From NCBI GenBank assembly GCA_950022655.1, contig OX465584.1, forward strand, positions 43,692,723 to 43,756,722: DNA of 64,000 nt, in the 5' to 3' direction. This DNA is from Alentia gelatinosa. Lineage: Eukaryota; Annelida; Polychaeta; Phyllodocida; Polynoidae. The notes under the pieces were generated by a model. The model was not told the origin of the DNA and did not search any database. It worked only from the letters and a program-made list of their open reading frames with translations. The position numbers and the translations under genes were made by a program. Of this stretch, positions 44,281 to 55,100 are shown piece after piece; the first letter of the stretch is position 1, and the number at the start of each line of letters is the position of its first letter.

Positions 44281-44776
44281 AATGAGTAACCCTCTCTGAC
44301 CCTTTCTGACTGACTGCAAGTCTACTTGTCCTGGGACGGGAGATGCGCGGGGAAATGTCCCGATGCGCGGGAAACATCAAGGCAACAAAGAGCTCAGTCA
44401 GGTCTATTTTAAGCAATCGACTGCATCGGAGGTGTGACTGGAGGAGGGTATGACCTACATCGGGTGGAAGGTTGTGAGCATGAGCTGGAGGGAGTTGGGA
44501 GGAGGTTGGTTGTTATGCAGTGGAAGCGTGTCACTACTAGTGAATGAACACACCAGTCTATTCACCTGATGCCTTACCACTTAGGAGCGGATGGTGACTG
44601 GACCATGTCGGCTATATGGAACATACTACCAGTCTATGTACAGAATAGGCCCAGACCACCTTCAGCCGGGAGTCAGAGGACACACACCAGTTAGGCTCCA
44701 GTACCAGTCAAGTCCCACCCCAGCCCCACTCCAGTACAAGATCGTGAGTAAAATCGGCTATATGGAACAGAGCCTT

Positions 44777-45704
44777 TAAATAATTAACCTCTATCTTGCT
44801 CGAGACGGAGACATCTAGATCGAACTCCAGATGACAGCTATAAAACAAAAGTTTATTTGTTGACAGCAATGAATGTCAGCATCTATTTCAATTAAACTTG
44901 GACAAAAGACAGGAATAAACGATAGATATTAGAAGTCTCAGTGTGCAAAGGCTTTGTAAAATATGAAAAGCCAAATAGTTGTGCATGGAAATGTTGATAT
45001 AAGTTTAAATTTTTAATACTTTGTTTGTGATTTCACAGCACGGTTACGGTTCTATTGTTGTTATGAATTATTCAAAGCAAATTTTTGCTGTGATGCGTAG
45101 TTTTGTAGTCTTGCCTGGAAATAATCTATTTTATGGATGCGTACTCTGAAAGTACTCTGCAAATGCTGGTCGGAGGAAACAGTATTTGTTGACAACCACT
45201 AGCACTACAAGAGTGTCGTTTGTAAAGTGCAACTGGTGGTTTTCAGAAATTGTCAGTGTACCAGATTCGATCGCAGTGACACGGACAATATAATTTCCAT
45301 TATACAAAGAGTTAGACTGAATAAACAATTTTCTTTTCATGGGACGTACCTAATACTAACATATTATTATATACATGCATTGTACTTCAACCTTCATATT
45401 CTACACACTAATGTATAGTTCTTAAAACTAAGATTCACTTTTAGTATGTTATTGTTCTCCAGCAGGTGATCCATCGTTTTTTTATCACTACAAAGTAAAT
45501 TTAGTTTTTCAGTGTAGTTATTTCAAGATGCTGGCCTTTTACATCTATCAAACTATGGCATATCATACATCAAATTAATTCTTAAAATTAACATTCACTT
45601 TTAGTATGTTTTTATTCTCCACCAGGTGATCCATCGTTGGGATTTCTTTCTCACTACAATGAAGAGAAATCCCAAGGGAGAATATCAAGGTGTTTGATAA
45701 ATTT
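44777..45704. other. Intergenic, with small direct and inverted repeats
   Basis: No gene. A block at about 45420-45498 (TTCACTTTTAGTATGT, then AGGTGATCCATCG) recurs directly at about 45575-45660. About 60 bp at 45504-45563 (GTGTAGTTATTTCAAGATGC) recurs inverted at 46294-46352. Confidence 0.5.
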
Positions 45705-46285
45705 ATCGATTCTTTGATCCATCTGAGGACTTCAGGTTCAAGATAAATTATGCAAATTAGCTGTCCAAATTCCTATTTACAAGTCAAAGATATGCTTTGC
45801 CTTATATGACATGATCTAGATTAGATAGGAGTATTATTTGAGTGCTTTTTGCAAAATCTATGCATCATTATTTCAGATTTCCCTATCAATATGCAAATTC
45901 ACTATGACATCATCAATATACATGAAAATAAATATCTCCATCGGATTCAACATGTGAAACTACCCCAGTATGCTAAATTACATGTCTCTATCATCGATAT
46001 CTAGAGAGTTATTCTAATAATTCTGCTCATCTGTGCTAATCCCAGGTTAACAAGCCCACCCAACAGCCAAATCCATATTCTGTAGCTAGGAGAATGGATT
46101 TCATATCTACAATTAGAATAATATATGCAAAAGATAGCTGGAGAAGAGAGGATCACAAAGATATTCGGATTTTAAAAATCGGTCAAGTAGTTCAAGAGTT
46201 ATGGAGGAAAGTGTTTTCAGATTGGTTGAATTTGAGGAACTCAAGTATAAAGAAAACAGTAGAAAGCATAATGAGTGCATAGATT
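45705..46285 (+). repeat. Long inverted repeat, left arm (outer part)
   Basis: This segment matches the reverse complement of about 61840-62396 along its length (for example GAGCAGAATTATTAGAATAA on one arm and TTATTCTAATAATTCTGCTC on the other). Continuity with the inner part resumes at 55101, so about 8.8 kb has been inserted into this arm. Confidence 0.85.
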
Positions 46286-46885
46286 TTACAGCCATATGCC
46301 ATAGTTTGATAGATGTAAAAGGCCAGCATCTTGAAATAACTACACTGAAAAACGGGAAGTATGTCGTAGACCATCGTGGTAGGTGGGGGCCCGGCTTAAT
46401 GCGGTGTATGGGTGTATTAGCCTGAGTCATTTCCCCAAATCCATATACTACTCACGAAATGTTAACCTGGCTTGTTAAGAGAGATATTTTGGCAATTTCT
46501 TCTGATACTCTCAAAGTACACGTGCAAAAACTACAGGGTCAAACCAAGTTCAATATTCAATAGTTTCCTACAGGATCCAGGTTATAAACTGGTTTATAAT
46601 GCTCCGAATCTGACTTAAAATGTGGCTAGACTGAAATTCACTCTCACGGCAACTGCAGATTGGGTTATAATTTGGAACATGAAATGCCAGCGTCGCTTGA
46701 CACAGTGTTGGGGGAAGTGGAAATCGTCCAAGCAGATCTTCTGAATGCGTAGGGACTGTCCATAAGCCCGAAATACCTCATTGACCTAATGGTGTTTGAT
46801 ATATTTGGATCCTAGACTCAGGTATTTGAAGAAACTGCAAGTTAATTGGGTGCAAGTGGGTTCCAGAAAGCCATCCATATATATA
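46286..46885. other. Inserted sequence between the long inverted repeat arm and the CAGGGG element
   Basis: The insertion in the left arm is bounded by ATAATGAGTGCATAGATTTT (46268-46287) and its inverted form AAAATCTATGCAGTCATTAT (55083-55102). These are the same termini as the 62401-62562 MITE, suggesting that an element of that family, later invaded by others, makes up the insertion. No coding sequence. Confidence 0.5.
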
Positions 46886-48665
46886 CAGGGGCGTACCCAA
46901 GATTTTGTTTCGGGGGGGGGGGGGGCACACCTCTGAAGATTGACAAGGGTCCAGCTAACAAGACCCTCCTGTGAGGTACCGGGGCAAAGCCTCGGACGCA
47001 CTTAGATTTTATAGATTATACAAGCTGTATTCCGGATTCTGTTTCAGGGGGAATGTGACCAGGGATCCAGCTCCTCCTGGGGGTCCAGGGGGCAAAGCCG
47101 CCAGAGGAACTTGAATTTCATGGATTATACAACCTGTACCCAGGATTTTTTCCTAGGGACAGGGGCTACACTTCTTAGGCTATCTAGAATTATTACCAGG
47201 GGTCTGGCTGCAAAACCCCCTCTGGGTGTCCAGGGGGCAAAGTCCCTGAGAACATTTGGATTCTATAGATTATAAAAGCCATCCTCAGGATTTTCTTTGA
47301 AGAGGGGCACACACATCTTAGGTTATCTGTAAATATTGTCAGTGTCTAGCTGAAAAGCCCCTTCTGGGGGTCCAGGGGGCAAAGCCCTTGAAAGAACTTA
47401 GATTATATGCAATCTCTATCCTGGCTTTTGTTTCAGGGAACAGGGTTACACTTCTTAGAGTATCTGGGTATATTGCCAGGGTATTATCAGCAAACCCCCT
47501 CCAGGGGGTCCTGGGGAGGGGGTTACATATGTTAAGCCATCTGGAAAGATTGTCAGAGGTCTAGCAGCATGGCCCCACATGGTGGTCCAGGGGGCATATC
47601 CCCCAGGATCACATGGCAATATTGCCAGAGGTTTAGGAAAGCCCCTAATGGGGTCCAGGCAAATCCCTCTGAAACATTTGGATTTCATAGATTACACGAG
47701 CTGTCCCCAGATCTTTGTCTCATGGAGGGGAGATACATACCTGAGACCAGGTACCAAGGGTCCATCATTAAAGTCCTCATAGGGGTCAAGGGGGTGAAAC
47801 CCCCTGGCTGTACCTGGATTTTACACTTATAAAAGCTACACCTAGGGTTATGTCTTGGGGAGATTTATACACCTGAGACTACCTGGGGAGATTGTAAGGG
47901 GTCAGTGGCAAATTCTATATGGTAGTCCAGGGGGTAAACCCTGTAACCACTTGGATTTTATACATCATACAAGTTGTTCTCAGGATTTGGGTCCAGGGAG
48001 GGGGTTACATATGTGAGACTACCTAGGAATATCAGTACAGGTCCAGTGACAAAGTCTCTCCTTGGGGTCCTTGGTACAAATCCTTTAGAAGGGCTTGACT
48101 TTTATACATTATACAATTTGTATCCAGGATTTCTTTACATGGGAAGATTAGAGAGGGTCCATGAGGCAAACCACCCATAATTGCTTGGCATTTAGATTAT
48201 TTTTAAGGCTCTGTTCCATATAGCCGAATTGACCCACAACTAACCCACAACTCACTACATCCTAATTTTATTTTTAGCCGACTGGTGTGTGTCTGACCCA
48301 CATCTGATGCACGTTGTTAGAATGGAGGAGGTCCCACCAGCACTGTAGCATATCGGGCCTGGGACTGTAGTGTCTCTGTAGTGCGTCGGCCCATCTGGGT
48401 GGGGGGTCCAGATGGTGACCTGCCCCGTCCCCTTTGACTGCAGCGGTACTGGCCTCTGTTTGCGGTGTGTTGTGACTTAATCGCCGGTGTCACTGAGGGG
48501 CGTTGCGTGGCATATCTTTCGCGCAATCTGGCCCTCTCATCCATTGCTCCGACTTATGGTGCAACACCCTATCAACCTCAACACCAACGCATGTATATCC
48601 CAGTCCAGATGTACTCCAGTGTAAGTCTAGAAAAACAGATATTTCCTGGCCTGGCCAACCAGCTG

Positions 48666-50412
48666 CAGTCCTCACTCACCAGTCCTCACTCACCAGGCCC
48701 CACTCACCAGGCCCAACTCACCAGTACTCACTCACCAGTACTCACTCACCAGTACTCACTCACCAGTCCTCACTCACTAGTCCTCACTCACCAGTCCTCA
48801 CTCACCAGTCCTCACTCACCAGGCCCCACTCACCAGTACTCACTCACCAGTCCTCACTCACCAGTCCTCACTCACCAGTCCTCACTCACCAGGCCCCACT
48901 CACCAGTCCTCACTCACCAGTCCTCACTCACCAGGCCCCACTCACCAGTCCTCACTCACCAGTCCTCACTCACCAGTACTCACTCACCAGTCCTCACTCA
49001 CCAGGCCCCACTCACCAGTACTCACTCACCAGTCCTCACTCACCAGTCCTCACTCACCAGTCCTCACTCACCAGGCCCCACTCACCAGTCCTCACTCACC
49101 AGTCCTCACTCACCAGTCCTCACTCACCAGGCCCCGATCACCAGTCCTCACTCACCAGTCCTCACTCACCAGTCCTCACTCACCAGGCCCCACTCACAAG
49201 TCCTCACTCACCAGTCCTCACTCACCAGGCCCCACTCACCAGTCCTCACTCACCAGTCCTCACTCACCAGTACTCACTACCCAGTCCTCACTCACCAGTC
49301 CTCACTCACCAGTCCTCACTCACCAGTCCTCACACACCAGTCCTCACTCACCAGTCCTCACTCACCAGTCCTCACTCACCAGGCCCCACTCACCAGTCCT
49401 CACTCACCAGTCCTCACTCACCAGTACTCACTCACCAGTCCTCACTCACCAGGCCTCACTCACCAGTCCTCACTCACCAGTCCTCACTCACCAGTCCTCA
49501 CTCACCAGTCCTCACTCACCAGTCCTCACTCACCAGTCCTCACTCACCAGTCCTCACTCACCAGGCCCCACTCACCAGTCCTCACTCACCAGTCCTCACT
49601 CACCAGTCCTCACTCACCAGTCCTCACTCACCAGTCCTCACTCACCAGTCCTCACTCACCAGTCCTCACTCACCAGTCCTCACTCACCAGTCCTCACTCA
49701 CCAGTCCTCACTCACCAGGCCCCACTCACCAGGCCCAACTCACCAGTACTCACTCACCAGTACTCACTCACCAGTACTCACTCACCAGTACTCACTCACT
49801 AGTCCTCACTCACCAGTCCTCACTCACCAGTCCTCACTCACCAGGCCCCACTCACCAGTACTCACTCACCAGTCCTCACTCACCAGTCCTCACTCACCAG
49901 TCCTCACTCACCAGGCCCCTTTCAGCAGTCCTCACTCACCAGTCCTCACTCACCAGTACTCACTCACCAGTCCTCACTCACCAGGCCTCACTCACCAGTC
50001 CTCACTCACCAGTCCTCACTCACCAGTCCTCACTCACCAGTCCTCACTCACCAGTCCTCACTCACCAGTCCTCACTCACCAGGCCCCACTCACCAGTCCT
50101 CACTCACCAGTCCTCACTCACCAGTCCTCACTCACCAGTCCTCACTACCCAGTCCTCACTCACCAGTCCTCACTACCCAGTCCTCACTCACCAGTCCTCA
50201 CTCACCAGTCCTCACTCACCAGTCCTCACACACCAGTCCTCACTCACCAGTCCTCACTCACCAGTCCTCACTCACCAGGCCCCACTCACCAGTCCTCACT
50301 CACCAGTCCTCACTCACCAGTACTCACTCACCAGTCCTCACTCACCAGGCCCCACTCACCAGTCCTCACTGACCAGTCCTCACTCACCAGTACTCACTCA
50401 CCAGTACATAAA
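48666..50412. repeat. 14-bp minisatellite array in copy 2, about 1.75 kb
   Basis: CACTCACCAGTCCT units, here dominated by the CCT variant and with interspersed GGCCC units. This gives the same three-frame open reading artefact as in copy 1 (frames of 445 and 657 codons). Confidence 0.92.
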
Positions 50413-50696
50413 CGCCAGCACTGATTTACCAGTACCCTCTAAGTTGTGTCAATCTCTTTTTAAAAATTTCTTTTAATCAATAAACAAGACAGTTCATCCT
50501 GTTTGGTGTATCTGTACTTGCTCACACCGCTGGGTTATATATAGACCGGTTACTCAACACCATATGTAGGGTGGTGAGGGGCTCGATACGTGACCCCTGA
50601 CCCCGCGTTGAGCGTGGGAAAACAACCCTAGATAAGTAGTCTTGCAAAAGTCCCTTCATCTATTGTGTTTTATCTGTGTCACTAGGAAAGGGTCTG

Positions 50697-51168
50697 TGCG
50701 GTCCCTCCTCCATACTGCCTCTTTCCCACACTGCCTCTCCACCATACTGCCCCTCAACTATACTGTCCCTCCACCATACTGCCTCTCCACCATACTGCCC
50801 TTCTACTACATTGCCCCTCCACAGTACTGCCCCTCTATCATACTGCCTCTCTACTATATTGCCCCTCCACTATACTGCCCCTCTGGAGGCCATGCTGCCC
50901 CTTCACCATACTGCCCCTCTGGACACCATGCTGCCCCTCCACCATACTGTCCCTCCACCATGCTGACCCTCCACCATGCTGCCCCTCCATCATACTGCCC
51001 CTCCACCATACTGCCCCTCTATCATACTGCCCCTCCACCATACTGTCCCTCCACCATACTGGCCCTCTATCATACTGTCCCTCCACCATACTGCCCCTTT
51101 CCCATACTGCGCCTCTACTAGGCTGCTCCTCCATTATACTGCCCCTCCACCATACTGCCCCTTTCCCA
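50697..51168. repeat. 16-bp minisatellite, CT-rich orientation (left arm)
   Basis: Units of CTCCACCATACTGCCC on the plus strand. They are the reverse complement of the units in the adjoining array, so the two form a giant inverted repeat. Confidence 0.9.
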
Positions 51169-51173
51169 TAGCT

Positions 51174-52292
51174 TGGTGGAGGGGCAGTATGGTGGAGGGG
51201 CAGCATGGTGGAGGGGCAGTATGGTGGAGGGGCAATATAGTAGAGGGGCAGTATGGCAGAGGGACAGTATGGTGGAGGGGCAGTATGGTAGAGGGGCAGT
51301 ATAGTAGAGGGGCAGTATGGGAGAGGGGCAGCATGGTGGAGGGGCAGTATGATAGAGGGGCAGTATTGTGGAGGGGCAGTATGGGAGAGGGGCAGCATGG
51401 TGGAGGGGCAGTATGATAGAGGGGCAGTATTGTGGAGGGGCAGTATGGGAGAGGGGCAGCATGGTGGAGGGGCAGTATGATAGAGGGGCAGTATTGTGGA
51501 GGGGCAGTGTAGTAGAAGGGCAGTATGGTGGAGAGGCAGTATGGTGGAGGGACAGTGTGGGAAAGAGGCAGTATGGTTGAGGCACAGTATGGTGGAGGGG
51601 CAGGGTAGTAGAGGGGCAGTATTGGAGAGGGGCAGTATGGTGGAGGGGCAGCATGGTGGAGGAGCAGTATGGTGGAGGGGCAATATAGTAGAGGGGCAGT
51701 ATGGCGGAGGGACAGTATAGTAGAGGGGCAGTATGGTGGAGGGACAGTGTGGGAAAGAGGCAGTATGGTTGAGGCACAGTATGGTGGAGGGGCAGGGTAG
51801 TAGAGGGGCAGTATTGGAGAGGGGCAGTATGGTGGAGGGACAGTATGGTGGAGGGGCAGTATGGTGGAGGGGCAGTGTAGTAGAGGGGCAGTGTAGAAGA
51901 GGGGCAGTATGGGAGAGGGCCAGTATGGTGGAGGGGCAGTGTAGTAGAGGGGCAGTATGGTGGAGGGGCAGTGTGGGAAAGGGGCAGTATAGTGGAGGGG
52001 CAGCATGTTGGAGGGGCAGTATGGTTAAAGGAAGGTATGGTAGAGGGGCAGTATGATTGAGAGAAAGTATGGTAGAAGGGCAGCTTGGTGGAGGGGCAGT
52101 ATGGTGGAGGGGCAGCATGGTGGAGGAGCAGTATGGTGGAGGGGCAATATAGTAGAGGGGCAGTATGGCGGAGGGACAGTATAGTAGAGGGGCAGTATGG
52201 GAGAGGGGCAGTATGGGAGAGGGGCAGTATGGTGGAGGGGCAGTATGATAGAGGGGCAGTATTGTGGAAGGGCAGTATGGTGGAGAGGCAGT
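51174..52292. repeat. 16-bp minisatellite, GA-rich orientation (right arm)
   Basis: Units of GGTGGAGGGGCAGTAT with variants (GGGAGAGGGGCAGCAT, GATAGAGGGGCAGTAT, TAGTAGAGGGGCAGTAT). The head-to-head junction with the CT-rich arm is near CCCATAGCTTGGTGGAGG. Higher-order blocks, for example those marked by GGGAAAGAGGCAGTATGG, occur twice. Confidence 0.9.
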
Positions 52293-55100
52293 ATAAATGA
52301 CACATACTTAGTGACACAATGAGTAACCCTCTCTGACCCTTTCTGACTGACTGCAAGTCTACTTGTCCTGGGACGGGAGATGCGCGGGGAAATGTCCCGA
52401 TGCGCGGGAAACATCAAGGCAACAAAGAGCTCAGTCAGGTCTATTTTAAGCAATCGACTGCATCGGGGGTGTGACTGGAGGAGGGTATGACCTACATCGG
52501 GTGGAAGGTTGTGAGCATGAGCTGGAGGGAGTTGGGAGGGGGTTGGTTGTTATGCAGTGGAAGCGTGTCACTACTAGTGGATGAGCACACCAGTCTATTC
52601 ACCCGATGCCTTACCACTTAGGAGCGGATGGTGACTGGACCATGTCGGCTATATGGAACATACTACCAGTCTATGTACAGACTAGGCCCAGACCACCTTC
52701 AGCCGGGAGTCAGCGGACACACACCAGTAAGGCTCCAGTACCAGTCAAGTCCCACCCCAGCCCCACTCCAGTACAAGATCGTGAGTAAAATCGGCTATAT
52801 GGAACAGAGCCTTTAGGGGACATACTTGCCTTGTTGAATGACACTAAAACAAGGGCATATAGGCATGTGCTTACTTGGGGGGGGGCACAATTTCTACTAT
52901 CTTAACCACATTCCCCTCAAACAGCATTCACCAGAGGCTTACCCAGAATTCTGTTTCAGGGAGGGGGCACACCTTGGACTACCTTGGATGATTGGATTGA
53001 GCTCCAGGGGGCAAAGCCCCAAGCAGCATTTAGAATTTGTCGATTATACAAGCTGTATCTAGGATTTTGTTGAGGGAGGGGGTCATATGCCTGACACTAT
53101 CCAGGGGTCAAGAAGCAATGCCCCAGTTGGGAGGGGGATTCAGGGAGCAATGCTCCCAGAAGAATTTGGATTTTTATTTTTTTAAATACATCTGGGATTG
53201 TTATGGGGAGGGGAGCCATACACCTGAGATTACATGGGGGTCCAGCAGCAAAACCTCTGCTGGGGATCCAGGAAACAAAGCCTCAAGATTCACTTGGGTT
53301 TTAGTTTTATACAAGCTGTATCCAGGATTTTGATTGAGGGAGGGAGATTGTTGCACACCTGAGACTACCTGGAATGTTGCCACAAGATAAATAGCATAGC
53401 CCCTCCCAGAGGTCCAGGGGGCAAAACTCCTGGAAGTGCTTTGGTTTCAGATATCATTTATACAATCTATATCCATGATTTTGTTTCAGGAAAGGGTTAC
53501 ACACCTGAGATTACCTGGGGGGATTGTGAGAAGTCTAGGGGCAAATTGCCTCCTTTGGGATCCAGGGACCAAACCCCTTAAGTGTTTGGCTTTTATGCAT
53601 TAGATGGCATTTATAGGTTACATGATTGACATAGGGGTCGAATGACAAGCTGTTCCTATGATGTTGGTTTGGGCGGGGGAATTACACACCTGAGACAACC
53701 TGGGAAGACCTGGTTGTTTCAGAAGCTAAGACCCCCCTGGGGGTCCAGGGGTCAAAGCTCATGGAATCATTAGGATTTCATAGATCATACAAGCTTATCC
53801 CAGGATGTTGTTTCAGGTTGGGGGATATATACCTGGAGAGATTGGCAGGGGCTCCAGCAACAAAGCTCCTCCTGGGAGTTTAGGGGGTGAAGTCCCTGGA
53901 AGCAGTTGGGTTTCTAGATTGCCAAGGTTCCTGTGGCATAACCCCTTTCTTGGGGTGCACTGAAGCCCCAGTGAGGGGGGTCACACACCTGAGGCTATTT
54001 GGGGAGATATTGAGGGGTCTAAAAGCAAAGCAAATCCCTGGGGTTCAGGGGCAAAGCCCCTGGAAGTACTCACATGTTAGTGACTCTATTTAGGGGAAGG
54101 GTTTTAACACACCTGAAACTGCATGTGAAGATTGCCAGGGGTCCAGTTGCAAAAAACCATCTGGGAGGTCCAGGGGTCAGAACCCCTGGAAGCATATGGG
54201 TTTCATATAATTCAGAAATTACAATGGGTTAGGGGAAAAGTGATTCTTTAGGGATACAGGTGGGGAGGGGATGAAGCCCCTGGGTGCACTTGTATGTCAA
54301 AAGATTATACAAGCTATATACAGAATTTAATTCCAAGGAGGGGGTCACACAACTGAGGTGTCTGGTGGCAAAATCCATCTGGGGGTCCAGGGGGCAAAAC
54401 CTGCAGAAGCACTTGGCTTCTATATTTTACACAAGATACCTCTTGGATTTTGTTTCAGAGACTAGGATTGTTACTGGCTATTTATGATGATTGCAAGGGC
54501 TATAAAAGTGCCTCTTTGGGAGTCCAGGGGCCCCCTGAAGAGCTCCCTCTTTTTGGGGAACATATTTCCTTTGTTGAATGACGGACATATGGTAGCAAGG
54601 GCATGTAGGGGGATATTTTTAGAGGGTGTGGGGAGGGCACACCTGGGACTCCCTTACATGCATCCTTCAAGTGTATACCCTCAACCCGCACCCCTCTCCT
54701 AAGATCTCATAAGTCGTAAACTGTACAAGGTCCTCACTATGCTCTATGGGAGAATTCTTAATGAACTAGGCTTGGAGCCATGAGAATTCTTCTCCATAGA
54801 GAAGATTTCAATATCTTATGTATGTGTAATAGCCCAATCTTGTATAATGCTGTAACTTTTTAACTATGATAGATAGAAACAAAATTCAAAAAACAGTGTG
54901 TAGAGAATTTCCAGTCGGGACAGACCATCCTTGGGAAAATTTCGGGGGGGGGGGGGGGGGGCACGTGCCACTGTGCCCCCCCCCCCTGGGTACGCCCCTG
55001 ATATACTGAATGTTACACAAACTATCTCCATCGGATTCAGCATGTGAAACTACCCCAGTATGCTAATTCGAGTGCTTTTTGCAAAATCTATGCAGTCATT

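Larger units (their letters stand above)
38295..44776. mobile_element. Minisatellite-bearing TIR element, copy 1 (about 6.5 kb)
   Basis: The left end, AAGGCTCTGTTCCATA, is inverted at the right end as TATGGAACAGAGCCTT. Three unique-sequence blocks (38295-38836, 42458-42756 and 44281-44776) match blocks of the copy at 48205-52813 at high identity. Between them are two long tandem arrays (38837-42457 and 42757-44280). Only low-complexity repeat translations are present, so it is non-autonomous. TA flanks both ends of this copy (38293-38294 and 44777-44778), a candidate target duplication. The superfamily is unknown. Confidence 0.78.
48205..52813. mobile_element. Minisatellite-bearing TIR element, copy 2 (about 4.6 kb, nested)
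   Basis: The ends AAGGCTCTGTTCCATATAGC and GCTATATGGAACAGAGCCTT form inverted termini of at least 22 bp. The blocks at 48205-48665, 50413-50696 and 52293-52813 are homologous to those of copy 1. The first array is the same 14-bp family. The second array is a 16-bp family absent from copy 1. TTA occurs just outside the AGG/CCT ends, a possible target duplication. It is inserted in the 46886-55000 element. Confidence 0.8.
46886..55000. mobile_element. CAGGGGCGTACCCA-ended element built of about 140-bp repeats
   Basis: The ends are CAGGGGCGTACCCA and TGGGTACGCCCCTG, perfect 14-bp inverted repeats of a form common in hAT elements. G-runs lie just inside each end. The interior is a degenerate tandem array with a period of about 130-150 bp (TTGGATTTTATAGATTATAC, then CAGGATTTTGTTTCAGGG, then GGGGGTCCAGGGGGCAAAGC), roughly twenty units. 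A 4.6-kb element (48205-52813) is inserted in it, leaving about 3.5 kb of its own sequence. The flanks are TA-rich, and no exact 8-bp duplication was resolved. No transposase remains. Confidence 0.72.

Noticed and set aside
48465..50476. Frames of 445 and 657 codons rich in Ser, Thr, His, Pro, Leu
   Set aside because: They are readings of the 14-bp minisatellite in different phases with the same cyclic peptide; no start context, domain or unique sequence supports a protein.
50838..52356. Minus-strand frames of 290-426 codons rich in Pro, Leu, Cys, Tyr, and plus-strand Gly/Glu/Gln-rich frames
   Set aside because: All lie in the 16-bp GGTGGAGGGGCAGTAT array and its inverted half; several frames are open at once on both strands, as expected of a stop-free repeat.
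48205..52813. Assignment of the minisatellite-bearing element to Helitrons (known to carry tandem repeats in bivalves)
   Set aside because: The ends are clear inverted repeats of at least 16-22 bp, unlike the 5'-TC...CTRR-3' ends of Helitrons.
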